From assembly GCF_030816015.1 (NCBI RefSeq), contig NZ_JAUSXN010000001.1:1426001-1490000 (forward strand): DNA of 64,000 nucleotides, given 5' to 3'. Position numbers and translations under genes: made by a program. This document shows positions 52,525 through 62,384 of the stretch, one piece after another; the first letter of the stretch is position 1, and each line of letters opens with the position of its first letter. The stretch comes from Pedobacter sp. W3I1. Lineage in GTDB: Bacteria; Bacteroidota; Bacteroidia; Sphingobacteriales; Sphingobacteriaceae. The notes below the pieces were generated by a model. The model was not told where the DNA came from. It saw only the letters and a program-made list of their open reading frames with translations, and ran no database searches.

Positions 52525-53156
52525 AGAAAGAAAGTCAAGTTTTAAAAGAACTGCTTGACAGACTCCAATAGAAAAATCGTCATCTCTACCGAAGCAACGC
52601 GCAGTGGAGAGATCTTTTAACTATGTTTATGGGATAGTTCAATGATTTCTCATTGCGGTCGAAGTGACGATTTATATTAACCTGTTATCCAACTATTTTG
52701 CTGGAATGATCCTGAAACAAGTTCAGGATGACGACCGTATTAGGAGATTGCATTAATTCATGATGTACGTCCTGCTGAACTTGTTTCAGCATCTATCTTG
52801 GCTATAACCATTTTATTATAGCTAAGATTCCCGCCTGCGCGAGAATGACGACCGCCTGTTGAAAAGATCCTGAAACTAGTTCAGGATGACGACCGTATTA
52901 GGAGATTGCATTAATTCATGCTATACCATTGACAAACTCCAATAGAAAAATCGTCATCTCGACCGAAGCAACGCGGAGTGGAGAGATCTTTGAACTATGT
53001 TTATGGGATAGTTCAAAGATCTCTCCACTGCGGTCGAAATGACGATTTATATTAGCCTGTTTTCCAACAATTTTGCTTTTGCAAAAAAAAACCAGTATCT
53101 GGGAATGACGACCGCTTTTGAAAAGATCTTGAAAGAAGTTCAGGATGACGATCGCG
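52525..53156. repeat. 630-bp cluster of palindromic repeats with a ~200-bp internal duplication
   Basis: No gene is present. Two family-A elements (52569-52677 and 52950-53046) sit in larger blocks that are near copies of each other, each beginning GACaGACTCCAATAGAAAAA or its variant. The second element is a nearly perfect ~97-nt hairpin (arms about 52950-52999 and 53006-53046, AGTGGAGAGATCTTTGAAC paired with its complement). Family-B words (CCTGAAACAAGTTCAGGATG and relatives) recur at 52707, 52863 and 53125, and TATTAGGAGATTGCATTAAT occurs twice. Confidence 0.8.
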
Positions 53157-54179
53157 TTATTCCTTAGGTAAATTCACCGTATCTTCGGGGTGTTGCGGAG
53201 GCAATACATCTACCTTTTTCTCTACAATAGTGATTTTGGTAAACACCGCATACTTACTAGGGGAGATGCCATTATCATACTTTTCTGCATAGGCCTGTGT
53301 AAATTCGGCCCCAAAGTAGAGTATAATCGAGGTATAATAAATCCATAATAAAATAACGATGATCGAACTGGCTGCACCAAAAGCAGAGCCTGGATTACCT
53401 TTTTCAATATAAATCCCAATCAGGTATTTACCTAAACTAAAGAGAACAGCAGTGAATAAAGCACCGATTATTGCCGATTTCCAGCGGATGATAACATCGG
53501 GTAATACTTTAAATATAACAGCAAATACAGCAGTAACGGCAGCAAGCGTAATTACATTGTTTAAAATATAAATCAGCAGGGCCATAGTATCATTTGCAAC
53601 CGGAATAACGTCATTTATATTGCTTTTTGAAAGGAGGTTAGCCAATTTGGAACCCAAGCCCACCACTACGCTATTTACCACCAGCGATACCAGCAATAAA
53701 AAACCCATTGATACAATTAAAGAAAAAGACAACAATCTGTTAGAAAGCATTTTTATCCAGCCTTTTTTAGGGACAGCCTTTACCTTCCAGATCATATTTA
53801 TACTATCCTGTATTTCAATAAAAATAGCAGTCGACCCAATAATAAGTGCAACAATCCCCACGACTAAACTAAAAGCCGATTGACCCGTTCTGTTGGCATG
53901 TTCTACAAAACCCTGTATCTGGCCTGCGGCATCTTTCCCTACCAGTTCGGTAATCTGTCCAAAAAATTTCCCCCGGGTCTCCTCATTTTTTTTATCACCC
54001 AAAAATAAAGTGGCTGCAGAGAGGAGGATGATAATAAGCGGTGTAAGTGAAAAAATGGTGTAATAAGCGAGCGAAGCACTTAATTTGGTTACCCTGTCTT
54101 CCACAAAACCTTTTCCGGCAGCAACGAAAAGATGATAAAGCGCAATAAAAAAATGTTTGATCTTGTGAATTATTCTCAT
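53157..54179 (-). CDS. YihY/UPF0761 (BrkB-like) family membrane protein
   Basis: The 340-residue protein is a paralogue of the product at 24060-25028, with the same KLSASLAYYTIFSLTPLIIILL, IEIQDSINMIWKVKAVPKKGW and IVILLWIYYTSIILYFGAEFTQAYA landmarks and about six transmembrane segments. Its C-terminal tail (KKVDVLPPQHPEDTVNLPKE) is hydrophilic and ends right at the edge of the repeat cluster. It is 7 bases downstream of tamL on the same strand and could be co-transcribed with it. The role of the family is unknown. Confidence 0.9.
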   Translation of the reverse strand: MRIIHKIKHFFIALYHLFVAAGKGFVEDRVTKLSASLAYYTIFSLTPLIIILLSAATLFLGDKKNEETRGKFFGQITELVGKDAAGQIQGFVEHANRTGQSAFSLVVGIVALIIGSTAIFIEIQDSINMIWKVKAVPKKGWIKMLSNRLLSFSLIVSMGFLLLVSLVVNSVVVGLGSKLANLLSKSNINDVIPVANDTMALLIYILNNVITLAAVTAVFAVIFKVLPDVIIRWKSAIIGALFTAVLFSLGKYLIGIYIEKGNPGSAFGAASSIIVILLWIYYTSIILYFGAEFTQAYAEKYDNGISPSKYAVFTKITIVEKKVDVLPPQHPEDTVNLPKE

Positions 54180-54186
54180 CGAAAAA

Positions 54187-56520
54187 TTAAAACGGATATC
54201 CTATCCCAATATTAAAAATTAAATTCTGTTTACGCCAGTCTTTATTTCCGAATGCGATATCATCGAACACCCATCTTTGTCCTTCTGGTAAGTATGGTTT
54301 ACGTACGGGGAAGGCCACATCTAAGCGGACTACAAAAATGCTGACATCTACCCTTAAACCCGCGCCGGTACCCACCGCCAGCTCGTTAAAAGTGTTTTTT
54401 AGCTTAAAACCAGATCCAGGTCTTGCCGTTTCTGGTTTGCCAGGTTCTCCGAGATCTTCTTTTCTTAGCCAGACATTTCCTGCATCTACAAACAATGCGC
54501 CATAAAGCACACTCACAATCTTAAACCGTAGTTCCGAGTTAAGCATTAACTTAATATCACCCCCCTGATCTGCAAAAAGAGCATCATCTCTCACCTTAAA
54601 AGTTCCCGGGCCTAAAGTCCTGGCTGGAAAAGCCCTGATATCGTTACTCCCGCCCGCAAAAAACTGCCTAACAAATGGGAGTGAAGTAGAGTTACCGTAG
54701 GCGTAACCATAACCTAAGTTTAACCGGTTTGCCCAGATTAAGTTTCTGGTAATTTTATAATAATCCCTTAAATCGGCTTCTGCCCTGATAAACTGGGTTA
54801 GTGGTATATTAAAAAGTGTACGTTTCCCTTCTTCGTCTTTTGGTACAAAAGTGCCCCATACATTTCCACCGGTTTCTAAACCACCAAAAAAATAAGTATT
54901 ATTTCTGCGGCTATCTTCCATCTGGTTAGTATAGGTGAAATTATAGTTACTGCCAATAATAAACTGACTTTCTAAGGTAGTTCTCAATAATGGATTTGCA
55001 TCATATAAACTGTCTCTAACATCGTCATTTGGAAAAGCAGTAGAAATATAACTGACTGATATTGGATTAAAATTATGCTCTTTGTACAGGTTTTCTTTAA
55101 AGTTGTAACCAAATTGCCCCTTAAATGCATGTAAAGTGTATTCAGAACCACGGTTCAGCATCTGGTAAGAAAGCGAGGCAATGGTTTTTGGGATGAAGGC
55201 ATTGGTGCTATTCGGTTTGTAAAATGGCACAATAAACCTGGGGAAAGTCAGTTTTCCTTCGGCAGTTAATGATAAGGAATTTTTGCCTAAAGAGGTTCCT
55301 TTGGTTTGCGTTTCAAAACCACCACTAACACTCAAATCTAATTGTTCTGCATTTCTAAACAAGTTTCTGGTGGTTTGTGTTACTTTCACTTCCGAACCAA
55401 CGAAATTGTTCGATTTACTCGTTCCTACAACCGAAAAGGTAAGTGAGTTTTTCTTTAATGGGGTCAAATAGATATTCAAGTCGAGCTGATTGTTTTTGAA
55501 ACTATCAACTGGTAAAAATTCAGCCCTTACATCCTGAAAGGCACCTACATTTACCATGCGGTTTAATGATTGGTTATGATCTTTACGGTTATAAGGTTCG
55601 CCTTTTTGAAAGAACACCAAGCGGTCGAAAAGTCTTGGTTTAAAGGTATTACGGTCATCGTATATATTGAAATCGTTATACTGTAACGGCTTTAGTTTTC
55701 TTAATGTACTATCTCTTCTTAACGAATAATTAGGGTATATGTTAATGTTTTTAATGGTATAGGGTTTTAATGCTGCATCTGGAGCAATGTCTTTTACTTT
55801 AACCGAAACATTAACGAGGTTTTTACCAATGGTGCTATCCACTTGCATAATTAAATAATCGGGACTGAAATAGAAATAGCCGTTTTCTTTCAGGTCGTTA
55901 TCAATCCTGATCCGCTCATTTTTGTAGGTATCGATATCGTAATAATCGCCAGCTTTTAGCAAGGTTTTATCTTTGTTGGCATTAATGATTTTTGTGATTA
56001 CCCCGGTATCAGGAGGGAAATTAATTTTATTGATTTTATATCGCTGCCCGGTAACTGCAGTATAAATAGCTTTACCTTTTTTTTCTTTTACAACGGTATC
56101 GCCGGTAACTGTTGCCTGTAAATATCCTTCACTAATAAGATAACTGGATAATACATCATTGTTGTATTTCAGCTTTACCTCGTTCAATAACACAGGTGCT
56201 TCTCCCTGTCTGCGTAACCAGTTTCTAAAACCTTTTGGCTTTTTGGGTTCCCCTGCAAGATTGTATAAGCCCAGTTTAAACTTTATCCCCAAAATAGACT
56301 TATTGGGACGTGGTCTTGTTTTAGCTTCCAGGTCGGTTTTAATCTGTTTTTCATTGTCAATTTTCCCGGATGAATCAGGATTGATTTTTACTTCAGCACC
56401 GGTATACAAAATCTGCCCTGGTTTTAACGATTTGGTACTGCTGCAAGCCGCCCAAACTAAACAGGCCAATAAAAATAAAAGAGGTCTAGTTAGTTTTCTC
56501 ATCTTGTGCTTTCTGTTCAA
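54187..56520 (-). CDS. tamL: TamL-like lipidated BamA/TamA family outer membrane protein
   Basis: The protein has up to 777 residues (ATG 56502 would give the more compact signal MRKLTRPLLFLLACLVWAAC). The lipobox VWAAC shows it is a lipoprotein, as expected for TamL of Bacteroidota and unlike proteobacterial TamA. Residues about 30-340 contain POTRA-like repeats (GQRYKINKINFPPDTGVI, KPYTIKNINIYPNYSLR). The C-terminal Omp85 barrel begins about 370, with RQFFAGGSNDIRAFPART (the VRGY-like lid region), LRVDVSIFVVRLDVAFPV, and a final NIGIGYPF strand ending in Phe. Together with TamB, encoded immediately upstream with overlapping ends, it forms a translocation/lipid-transport bridge across the envelope. 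Confidence 0.92.
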   Translation of the reverse strand: MNRKHKMRKLTRPLLFLLACLVWAACSSTKSLKPGQILYTGAEVKINPDSSGKIDNEKQIKTDLEAKTRPRPNKSILGIKFKLGLYNLAGEPKKPKGFRNWLRRQGEAPVLLNEVKLKYNNDVLSSYLISEGYLQATVTGDTVVKEKKGKAIYTAVTGQRYKINKINFPPDTGVITKIINANKDKTLLKAGDYYDIDTYKNERIRIDNDLKENGYFYFSPDYLIMQVDSTIGKNLVNVSVKVKDIAPDAALKPYTIKNINIYPNYSLRRDSTLRKLKPLQYNDFNIYDDRNTFKPRLFDRLVFFQKGEPYNRKDHNQSLNRMVNVGAFQDVRAEFLPVDSFKNNQLDLNIYLTPLKKNSLTFSVVGTSKSNNFVGSEVKVTQTTRNLFRNAEQLDLSVSGGFETQTKGTSLGKNSLSLTAEGKLTFPRFIVPFYKPNSTNAFIPKTIASLSYQMLNRGSEYTLHAFKGQFGYNFKENLYKEHNFNPISVSYISTAFPNDDVRDSLYDANPLLRTTLESQFIIGSNYNFTYTNQMEDSRRNNTYFFGGLETGGNVWGTFVPKDEEGKRTLFNIPLTQFIRAEADLRDYYKITRNLIWANRLNLGYGYAYGNSTSLPFVRQFFAGGSNDIRAFPARTLGPGTFKVRDDALFADQGGDIKLMLNSELRFKIVSVLYGALFVDAGNVWLRKEDLGEPGKPETARPGSGFKLKNTFNELAVGTGAGLRVDVSIFVVRLDVAFPVRKPYLPEGQRWVFDDIAFGNKDWRKQNLIFNIGIGYPF

Positions 56521-59500
56521 TGTTTCTTATTCTTCTGATTCTTTTCTTTTGGAATATCTCTCTAAATTTATTGTAATCTACCACCAGCGTAAAACCCAAA
56601 CCTGTTTCAACAATCTGGCCCTGTACAATCATATCGTTCTGGTTTCGGCGGTAAGCCCTTAAACGGTATCTTCCATCGGCAGAGAGTGCATATTCAACAT
56701 TTACGTTTCCTGCAATATTGGTCGACTTTTCTCCCGGTGCCTGCGGTCCTTCTAAAGCAAATGAACTTCCTACGCTAACGGTTAACCTGTCATTTAAAAG
56801 TTTTTTCGATAAGCCAACCTCCAGATCGGTTTTTTGCTGCATTGAACCTGTTGAATAATCTTCAGATGAATTTACGCCGAAATTAAGATCAACACCCTGG
56901 ATTAAATCGGAAGTTAAATTATTCAATTGCTCAGTTAACAGTCTACTTACGCTCGAACGGGCAAGGGTAGAAACGCCACCGCCGCCACCAGCCAAACTTT
57001 GAAAAGGATTGTTTGCGATAAACCTGTTTAGGGCAAGTAATGCAAGAACCTGTTTGTTCAACTCACTTTCATCACGGTTTACATTAATCAATTTGGTATA
57101 AACCTGGCCATTTAAAGCACCGCGTTCATTTTCTGGTAAATCGAGCTTAAAGGATATACTTGGTTTTAATAATTCACCTTTTATCATCAAATAAACCTGG
57201 AAAGGCAATTTAGTCCTGGCTTCGTATAGATCTGGTTGATTTAACAGATCGATAGGAGCAGCATTAACTTCGTATAATGCTGTAATATTTGCAGTAGCTG
57301 AAGTAGGTTCCCCTGTCCAAACAATGTTACTACCTTTAACCAGCTTAAATTCTTTTTTTACAACGGCCAGTGTTAAATTGTATGATCCGTCAACTATCTC
57401 GTAGCGACCGGTCATGCTGATTTTACCACTAGGATCCATCGTTACATTTAAATCTGCATCGCCCCTAACTTTTAGGTTATCGCCTGTAGATGGATCTACA
57501 ACTACATTTAATTCTGCTTCCGGATCTACCTTAACCGATGCCACCAGGTTTAAGCCCTTAATAGGTGATTTACTGATACTATCTACTTTAAGCGCTTTTT
57601 GCCCGTTAAAAGGAGGTGCATCGGCATCAATAAACTGCACTATACCTTCCTGATCAATAATCGATGGATCACTTGAAGGCAAAGCGAAGAAGAATTTAGT
57701 ACCCTTATTCACATTGATGTTCATGTTCACATCCGGCTGGTTTAAATCTCCGCGGACTTTGATGTTGCTGGTTAAAAATACCGTTCCATAAATCATATCA
57801 TTATCAGCTGCGGTCGAATTAATTGCCCTGAAATTGTTCGTCCGGATATCTAAACCGAAACGGTAATTTTTAAAATCGGTGGTGTAAACCTTTCCGTTGA
57901 TGGTTGCTTTTTGATTTAAAGAATCGATTAAGGTAAAGTTGTTAAAACTGATGCCTTCATTTGTAAACGATATTTTCTCATTCGGCATACGGATATACGA
58001 ATTTACATAAGCCACTCTGATCCCTGCATTATTGAAAGTTAAATCGCCAAGTATTTTGGGCGCTGTTAGCGCACCCTTAACGGTAAGTGCTCCGGTTAAG
58101 GTACCCGTGCCGTTTTTAAGCTGACCTGCAGATAAACTCTCAATGTTTTTCATTTCAATCTTATCGATATTTACCGTAAGATCTAAAGCGCTTTCTGGTG
58201 CAGTATAATAAAATCCGTTAACCCTTAACTCATGCACGCCGGTTAAAGCAACATTTACCTCAAAAGCATTTTCAGTGTTATTGTTTACGGCAAGACGTAA
58301 GGTGCCCAGCTGATCTTTTTGATAACGCAATTGATCGATGGTTAAATTTGCCTCAAACTTTGGCGTGCTGGCCAGGTCTTTAACGTTCGCAGTTCCGTTT
58401 AAACGGCCACCAATCAAAGTAGTGTCAGTCTCTGCAAATTTGGTTAGGGTTTCCAGCTGGAAATCTTTAAATGCTACTGCCAATGGTGCATTTGGCTCGG
58501 TAGGATTACTATTAATGGAAAGCGACTGACCGCTATTGCTGATCTGGAATTGATTAACCAGGATCCCTGATGCGCCAAACTGGATATAATTATCTTGCGA
58601 AACCATCCATTTTTGATAATCGAGTAAGAGTTTTTGTGGATCTAAAGTGAATTTGAAATCCTTATTGATCGATTGGAAGGTGCCACCAATTACATATTTA
58701 TTTTTAAGCTGCCTATCGCGCAGGAAGATATTAACACCTAAATTGTTGTTTGAAGCATCGCCACTTACTTCTGAATTGAAAAGGGCAATAGCTGGGCTTT
58801 GAAGACTTTTGATGGTTAAACTATAATCTAATTTGTTATTGTCGTTGTTGATGTTTAAAACCGTGGTATCTACTTTAAAGTCGCCATATACCACCTGCGG
58901 GAAATTACCCTTAATCTGTAAACTGTCTTTTTGTGTATCAATTAATCCATAAAACTGCGATTGTTTGAATACTGTTAATTCGGGTACAAATTCTTTTAAT
59001 AATTTAGAATCGTAAACCTGTACAAAAAACCTTAACCGTTGATCGGGAACTTTAGTTACAGTGCCAAAAGCATAGTATTTATTAATTTCATTGATAATGG
59101 CATTGCTTACCTTTGTTAACTGATATTTGCCATCAATTTTTGCCGATAAAATTTCTGATCTTAAGGTCAGTTCGTTTTCCGTAGCGGTTGATTTTGCCCG
59201 GATGGAAATTGTATCTACATTGATTTTTTGTTTGTCTTTTACCAATTGCAGGCTGGTTATATCAACCGAGCCGTTTAAATAATCGGCATCGGCAGTGGCC
59301 AGGTCTACCTTAACAACGCCTGCTGCACTTAATACCGTTGGACTGAAATTTAAAGCCAGTAGGTTCACTTGCTTCAAATTTAAATTGGCTTTTACAGCTG
59401 GATATTTCCCTGCCAGATTCACTTTAGCATCTAAATTAAAGTTGGCATTACTATCAGGCATGCTGCTTTTAATGCTGATGTTCTGGTTGCTGTAATTGCC

Positions 59501-61516
59501 GGCAAGGTTTAAATTACGATAGGTATATTTATTGTAGTAAGCACTAAGCACTTTTGCGTTAAACTTTGCATTAATCTTTTTCGGATCGAGCCCTATACCG
59601 GCAACATTTGCTTTAGCTGAAACCCTGCCCAGTTTAGGTTGCATTTTTAAGAGTCTACCTACATTAAAGTTGTTTAAAGTGATATCTGCTTTATAACTTT
59701 CTTTGCCTTTTGGCCCTTTCATTCCGGCCACCAAAATAGCACCACCCATATCCGTCTGGATATTCATGTTGGTGTTAAAATCGGTCATTGAGCCTTTAAA
59801 ATTACCCTTCGCATTAATTACATTTGGTAGTTCGATGGTTGGCGACAATGATTTTTTAGGTACAGCCACCAAAATATCTCCTTTGGTAATGTGAAGTTTT
59901 TTGATGTTTAAATCGAGGTAGGTTTTTTTGATATCCGGTAAGCCTTTCGCCTTTCCACTAATATCAATCTGCGTATTTTTCAATCCGCTGATCTGCAGTT
60001 TTGGAATGTTCAGGTTATTCAGGTAACCATTAACATTGGCATTCAGTTTTATTTTTTCGTTACGGTAATTGGCTGGAATGGCATCGCTGAAAAAGCCAGC
60101 ATCTTTTAAACCAATGCTTGTATTTTTAAAGGCCAGATTTAATTTCACACGTTCAGGATGTTTTGTTAAATCATCCATCGAGGTAAAATTTAATTCAGTT
60201 GCATTTTCGATTGAAGTATTGGGCGTTTTTAAAATAAAATTACTCAGCTTGATCTGTTTGTCGTTATACACCGCATTACCTCTCAACTGATCCAATACAA
60301 AGCCACTTTTCTCTTTTAGTGAGCCGTTTTTAACATTGGCTTTTATCCCTGCTGCGCTATAACTTACATCGCTAGCCCCTAAATTGAGCTGATTAATTTT
60401 TAGGTGGTTAAAATCCATGCCTTTGGCGGTAGGTTTTGCGCCAAGATTATCGAACTGTACCTTATTATCCGCTAAACTGATATTTTTGATGATCAAACCC
60501 AGAGGCGATTTTTCGGGCACTACGGTATCTTTAACTTTTTTTAAATCATTACTCGGCGCTGGTTTAAAAGCAAAGAGAATATTAGATTTATTTAAATGTG
60601 CATCATCAACAGCATATTTGCTATTGGTTAGATCTACTTTCAGGTTCACCAAACCCAGGTCATTTACATCGGCAACAGCTTTGGTTGTAGAGAGCTGATC
60701 GTCGTAATTTACCTTTACATTGTTGAAAATAAAGTTCTGAACTTCTATTAATGGCAATTTACCCTGTTCCTTTTCACTGCTATCAACACTATTGGTAATG
60801 TGCTGCACCAGCTGGGTTAAGGGTTTTTGTTGTAAATAACTTAAGGAAGTATTAACGAGGCTCAACTCTTTAATTACATAATGCTGATTGGCTAAATCGA
60901 AATCTTTGATTTTAGTTTTAAACGCACCAAGATATAATTTCACGTCATTACCCGCTACATCATCACGATAGGTGATGCCTATATCTTCGAAAGAAACTTT
61001 ATCAACAGAGAATTTTAAGGTAGAAGTAGTGTCTTTCTTTACTTTCTCTTCTGGTTTTTTTTGATCACTGGCAAAAGCATCAACCAGGAACGAAAAGTTA
61101 AACGTTGTATCGGGATTAACACGCTTTACATTCGCACGTACATTTTTTAGTTCGATGTCATTTACCTCGATGGTGTTTTTTAATAGCTTAAACAAGCTGA
61201 TATCAACTGCCAGTTTTTCGGCATATAATAAGGTATCGCCTTTACGGTCTTCGATATAAAATTTATTTAAAACCACATCTTTTGGCAAGGCAATTTTAAT
61301 GCTTTCCAAACTTACTTCCGTTTTGGTTTTGTTTTTAAGATAGTTAATAGCTTTTTCTTTAACAAAATTCTGAACGGCCGGAATATTTAGAGACAGGGCT
61401 AAACCAACAACCAGGATGATGATGGAGGCAATTACCCACAATAAAATTTTAAGACTTTTGCGTACGTATTTATTCAAAGCTAAGCGTGTTTGGTGTTTGA
61501 TAAATGCTAAAAGCAT
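56486..61516 (-). CDS. tamB: TamB/DUF490 family translocation and assembly module protein
   Basis: The 1676-residue protein has one N-terminal transmembrane helix (LLWVIASIIILVVGLALSL, residues about 28-46). A very long chain of repetitive beta-strand segments of AsmA/TamB type follows, predicted to form a hydrophobic groove or taco-like tube across the periplasm. The C-terminal DUF490 domain spans about 1300-1640, with KVDPEAELNVVVDPSTGDNLKVRGDA split over the typical NLxVRGDAxL pattern, MTGRYEIVDGSYNL, and LEVGLSKKLLNDRLTVSVG. It is anchored in the inner membrane and contacts TamL. Its stop lies inside the start of tamL, so translation is coupled. It is much longer than E. coli TamB (about 1260 residues), which is normal for Bacteroidota. 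Confidence 0.94.
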   Translation of the reverse strand: MLLAFIKHQTRLALNKYVRKSLKILLWVIASIIILVVGLALSLNIPAVQNFVKEKAINYLKNKTKTEVSLESIKIALPKDVVLNKFYIEDRKGDTLLYAEKLAVDISLFKLLKNTIEVNDIELKNVRANVKRVNPDTTFNFSFLVDAFASDQKKPEEKVKKDTTSTLKFSVDKVSFEDIGITYRDDVAGNDVKLYLGAFKTKIKDFDLANQHYVIKELSLVNTSLSYLQQKPLTQLVQHITNSVDSSEKEQGKLPLIEVQNFIFNNVKVNYDDQLSTTKAVADVNDLGLVNLKVDLTNSKYAVDDAHLNKSNILFAFKPAPSNDLKKVKDTVVPEKSPLGLIIKNISLADNKVQFDNLGAKPTAKGMDFNHLKINQLNLGASDVSYSAAGIKANVKNGSLKEKSGFVLDQLRGNAVYNDKQIKLSNFILKTPNTSIENATELNFTSMDDLTKHPERVKLNLAFKNTSIGLKDAGFFSDAIPANYRNEKIKLNANVNGYLNNLNIPKLQISGLKNTQIDISGKAKGLPDIKKTYLDLNIKKLHITKGDILVAVPKKSLSPTIELPNVINAKGNFKGSMTDFNTNMNIQTDMGGAILVAGMKGPKGKESYKADITLNNFNVGRLLKMQPKLGRVSAKANVAGIGLDPKKINAKFNAKVLSAYYNKYTYRNLNLAGNYSNQNISIKSSMPDSNANFNLDAKVNLAGKYPAVKANLNLKQVNLLALNFSPTVLSAAGVVKVDLATADADYLNGSVDITSLQLVKDKQKINVDTISIRAKSTATENELTLRSEILSAKIDGKYQLTKVSNAIINEINKYYAFGTVTKVPDQRLRFFVQVYDSKLLKEFVPELTVFKQSQFYGLIDTQKDSLQIKGNFPQVVYGDFKVDTTVLNINNDNNKLDYSLTIKSLQSPAIALFNSEVSGDASNNNLGVNIFLRDRQLKNKYVIGGTFQSINKDFKFTLDPQKLLLDYQKWMVSQDNYIQFGASGILVNQFQISNSGQSLSINSNPTEPNAPLAVAFKDFQLETLTKFAETDTTLIGGRLNGTANVKDLASTPKFEANLTIDQLRYQKDQLGTLRLAVNNNTENAFEVNVALTGVHELRVNGFYYTAPESALDLTVNIDKIEMKNIESLSAGQLKNGTGTLTGALTVKGALTAPKILGDLTFNNAGIRVAYVNSYIRMPNEKISFTNEGISFNNFTLIDSLNQKATINGKVYTTDFKNYRFGLDIRTNNFRAINSTAADNDMIYGTVFLTSNIKVRGDLNQPDVNMNINVNKGTKFFFALPSSDPSIIDQEGIVQFIDADAPPFNGQKALKVDSISKSPIKGLNLVASVKVDPEAELNVVVDPSTGDNLKVRGDADLNVTMDPSGKISMTGRYEIVDGSYNLTLAVVKKEFKLVKGSNIVWTGEPTSATANITALYEVNAAPIDLLNQPDLYEARTKLPFQVYLMIKGELLKPSISFKLDLPENERGALNGQVYTKLINVNRDESELNKQVLALLALNRFIANNPFQSLAGGGGGVSTLARSSVSRLLTEQLNNLTSDLIQGVDLNFGVNSSEDYSTGSMQQKTDLEVGLSKKLLNDRLTVSVGSSFALEGPQAPGEKSTNIAGNVNVEYALSADGRYRLRAYRRNQNDMIVQGQIVETGLGFTLVVDYNKFREIFQKKRIRRIRNIEQKAQDEKTN

Positions 61517-61624
61517 GCCATTAAAATTAATTTTAAGGCACTTTTTATTAAATAATACAAAAAATAACTTAAATTGTTCGCCCGCTATAAAAATTTAACA
61601 TTGGCGGTTTATAATTAGTTACAA

Positions 61625-62113
61625 ATGAATTCAATAAATCTAAATATATCTTTTGAACAATACGAAAGTATTACAGAATTAACAGTGGCGGATAGAACGC
61701 TTTGTGAACTTGCAGAACAGGCTTTAAATACTTCATATTCTCCTTATTCTAAATTTAGGGTTGGTACGGCAATCCGTTTGGCCTCTGGTGAAACGGTACT
61801 GGGAAGCAATCAGGAAAATTTGGCCTATCCATCCGGACTTTGTGCAGAGCGCGTTGCCCTTTTTACCATTGGCGCTACCTATCCAAATGCAGTTATAGAA
61901 AGTATGGCCATAACTGCCCAAACTGATAATTTTGAGATTCTAAAACCCGTTACCTCTTGTGGTGGCTGTTTGCAGGTGATGGCAGAGTTTGAACGTAAGC
62001 AAAATACACCAATTGAAGTGATTTTTTATTGCCTAAACGGGGAAGTATTGAAAGTGCAAAGTGTGAAAAGTTTATTGCCTTTCGCTTTTGTAGAGGATAG
62101 GTTGGAGCGGTAG
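61625..62113 (+). CDS. cdd: Cytidine deaminase
   Basis: The 162-residue enzyme deaminates cytidine and deoxycytidine for pyrimidine salvage. The zinc site is complete: CAERVALF near residue 74 supplies the first cysteine and the catalytic glutamate, and TSCGGCLQVMAEF near 112 supplies the other two cysteines. SPYSKFRVGTAI near 40 is the substrate-binding segment. Length fits the homotetrameric class. It is divergent from tamB, with 108 bases between the starts, and monocistronic; a repeat element follows it. Confidence 0.95.
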   Translation: MNSINLNISFEQYESITELTVADRTLCELAEQALNTSYSPYSKFRVGTAIRLASGETVLGSNQENLAYPSGLCAERVALFTIGATYPNAVIESMAITAQTDNFEILKPVTSCGGCLQVMAEFERKQNTPIEVIFYCLNGEVLKVQSVKSLLPFAFVEDRLER

Positions 62114-62140
62114 TGGCGGAAGCATTACCTCTCTAGATTT

Positions 62141-62228
62141 GTCGTCATTTCGAGCGGAGTGCAACGCAGTCGAGAAATCTATCTTGGTAGATATCTCCAT
62201 TTCGCTACGCTACAGTCGAAATGACGCC
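62141..62228. repeat. REP-like palindromic repeat, family A
   Basis: GTCGTCATTTCGAGCGGAGT and its inverted end AGTCGAAATGACG bound an 88-bp element with GAGAAATCTATC in the left arm and ATATCTCCATTTCG in the right. It matches the family at 10991 and 52950. It stands in the 271-bp spacer after cdd, which has no gene. Confidence 0.75.
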
Positions 62229-62363
62229 CATTTAATTATTGAAATCTATTAATGACAGTATATTTACCATATATCTGATTTACAGCATATTACGATTATA
62301 TTACAAATTAATTATGTAGATATTTCTTCCAACTCCCCACCTCGGACATCAGACTTTTATACT

Positions 62364-62371
62364 TATATTTG
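62364..62371 (+). promoter_or_regulatory. -7 promoter element of the PNGase F-like gene
   Basis: TATATTTG matches TAnnTTTG and lies 13 bases before the start codon, leaving a very short leader. No clear -33 box; the upstream side carries CTCGGACATCAGAC repeat words. Confidence 0.4.
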
Positions 62372-62384
62372 TTTTTTAACCACA

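Noticed and set aside
52525..53156. A hidden small gene or tRNA in the spacer after parE
   Set aside because: The sequence is made of palindromic repeat units with frequent stops in all frames, and I saw no cloverleaf.
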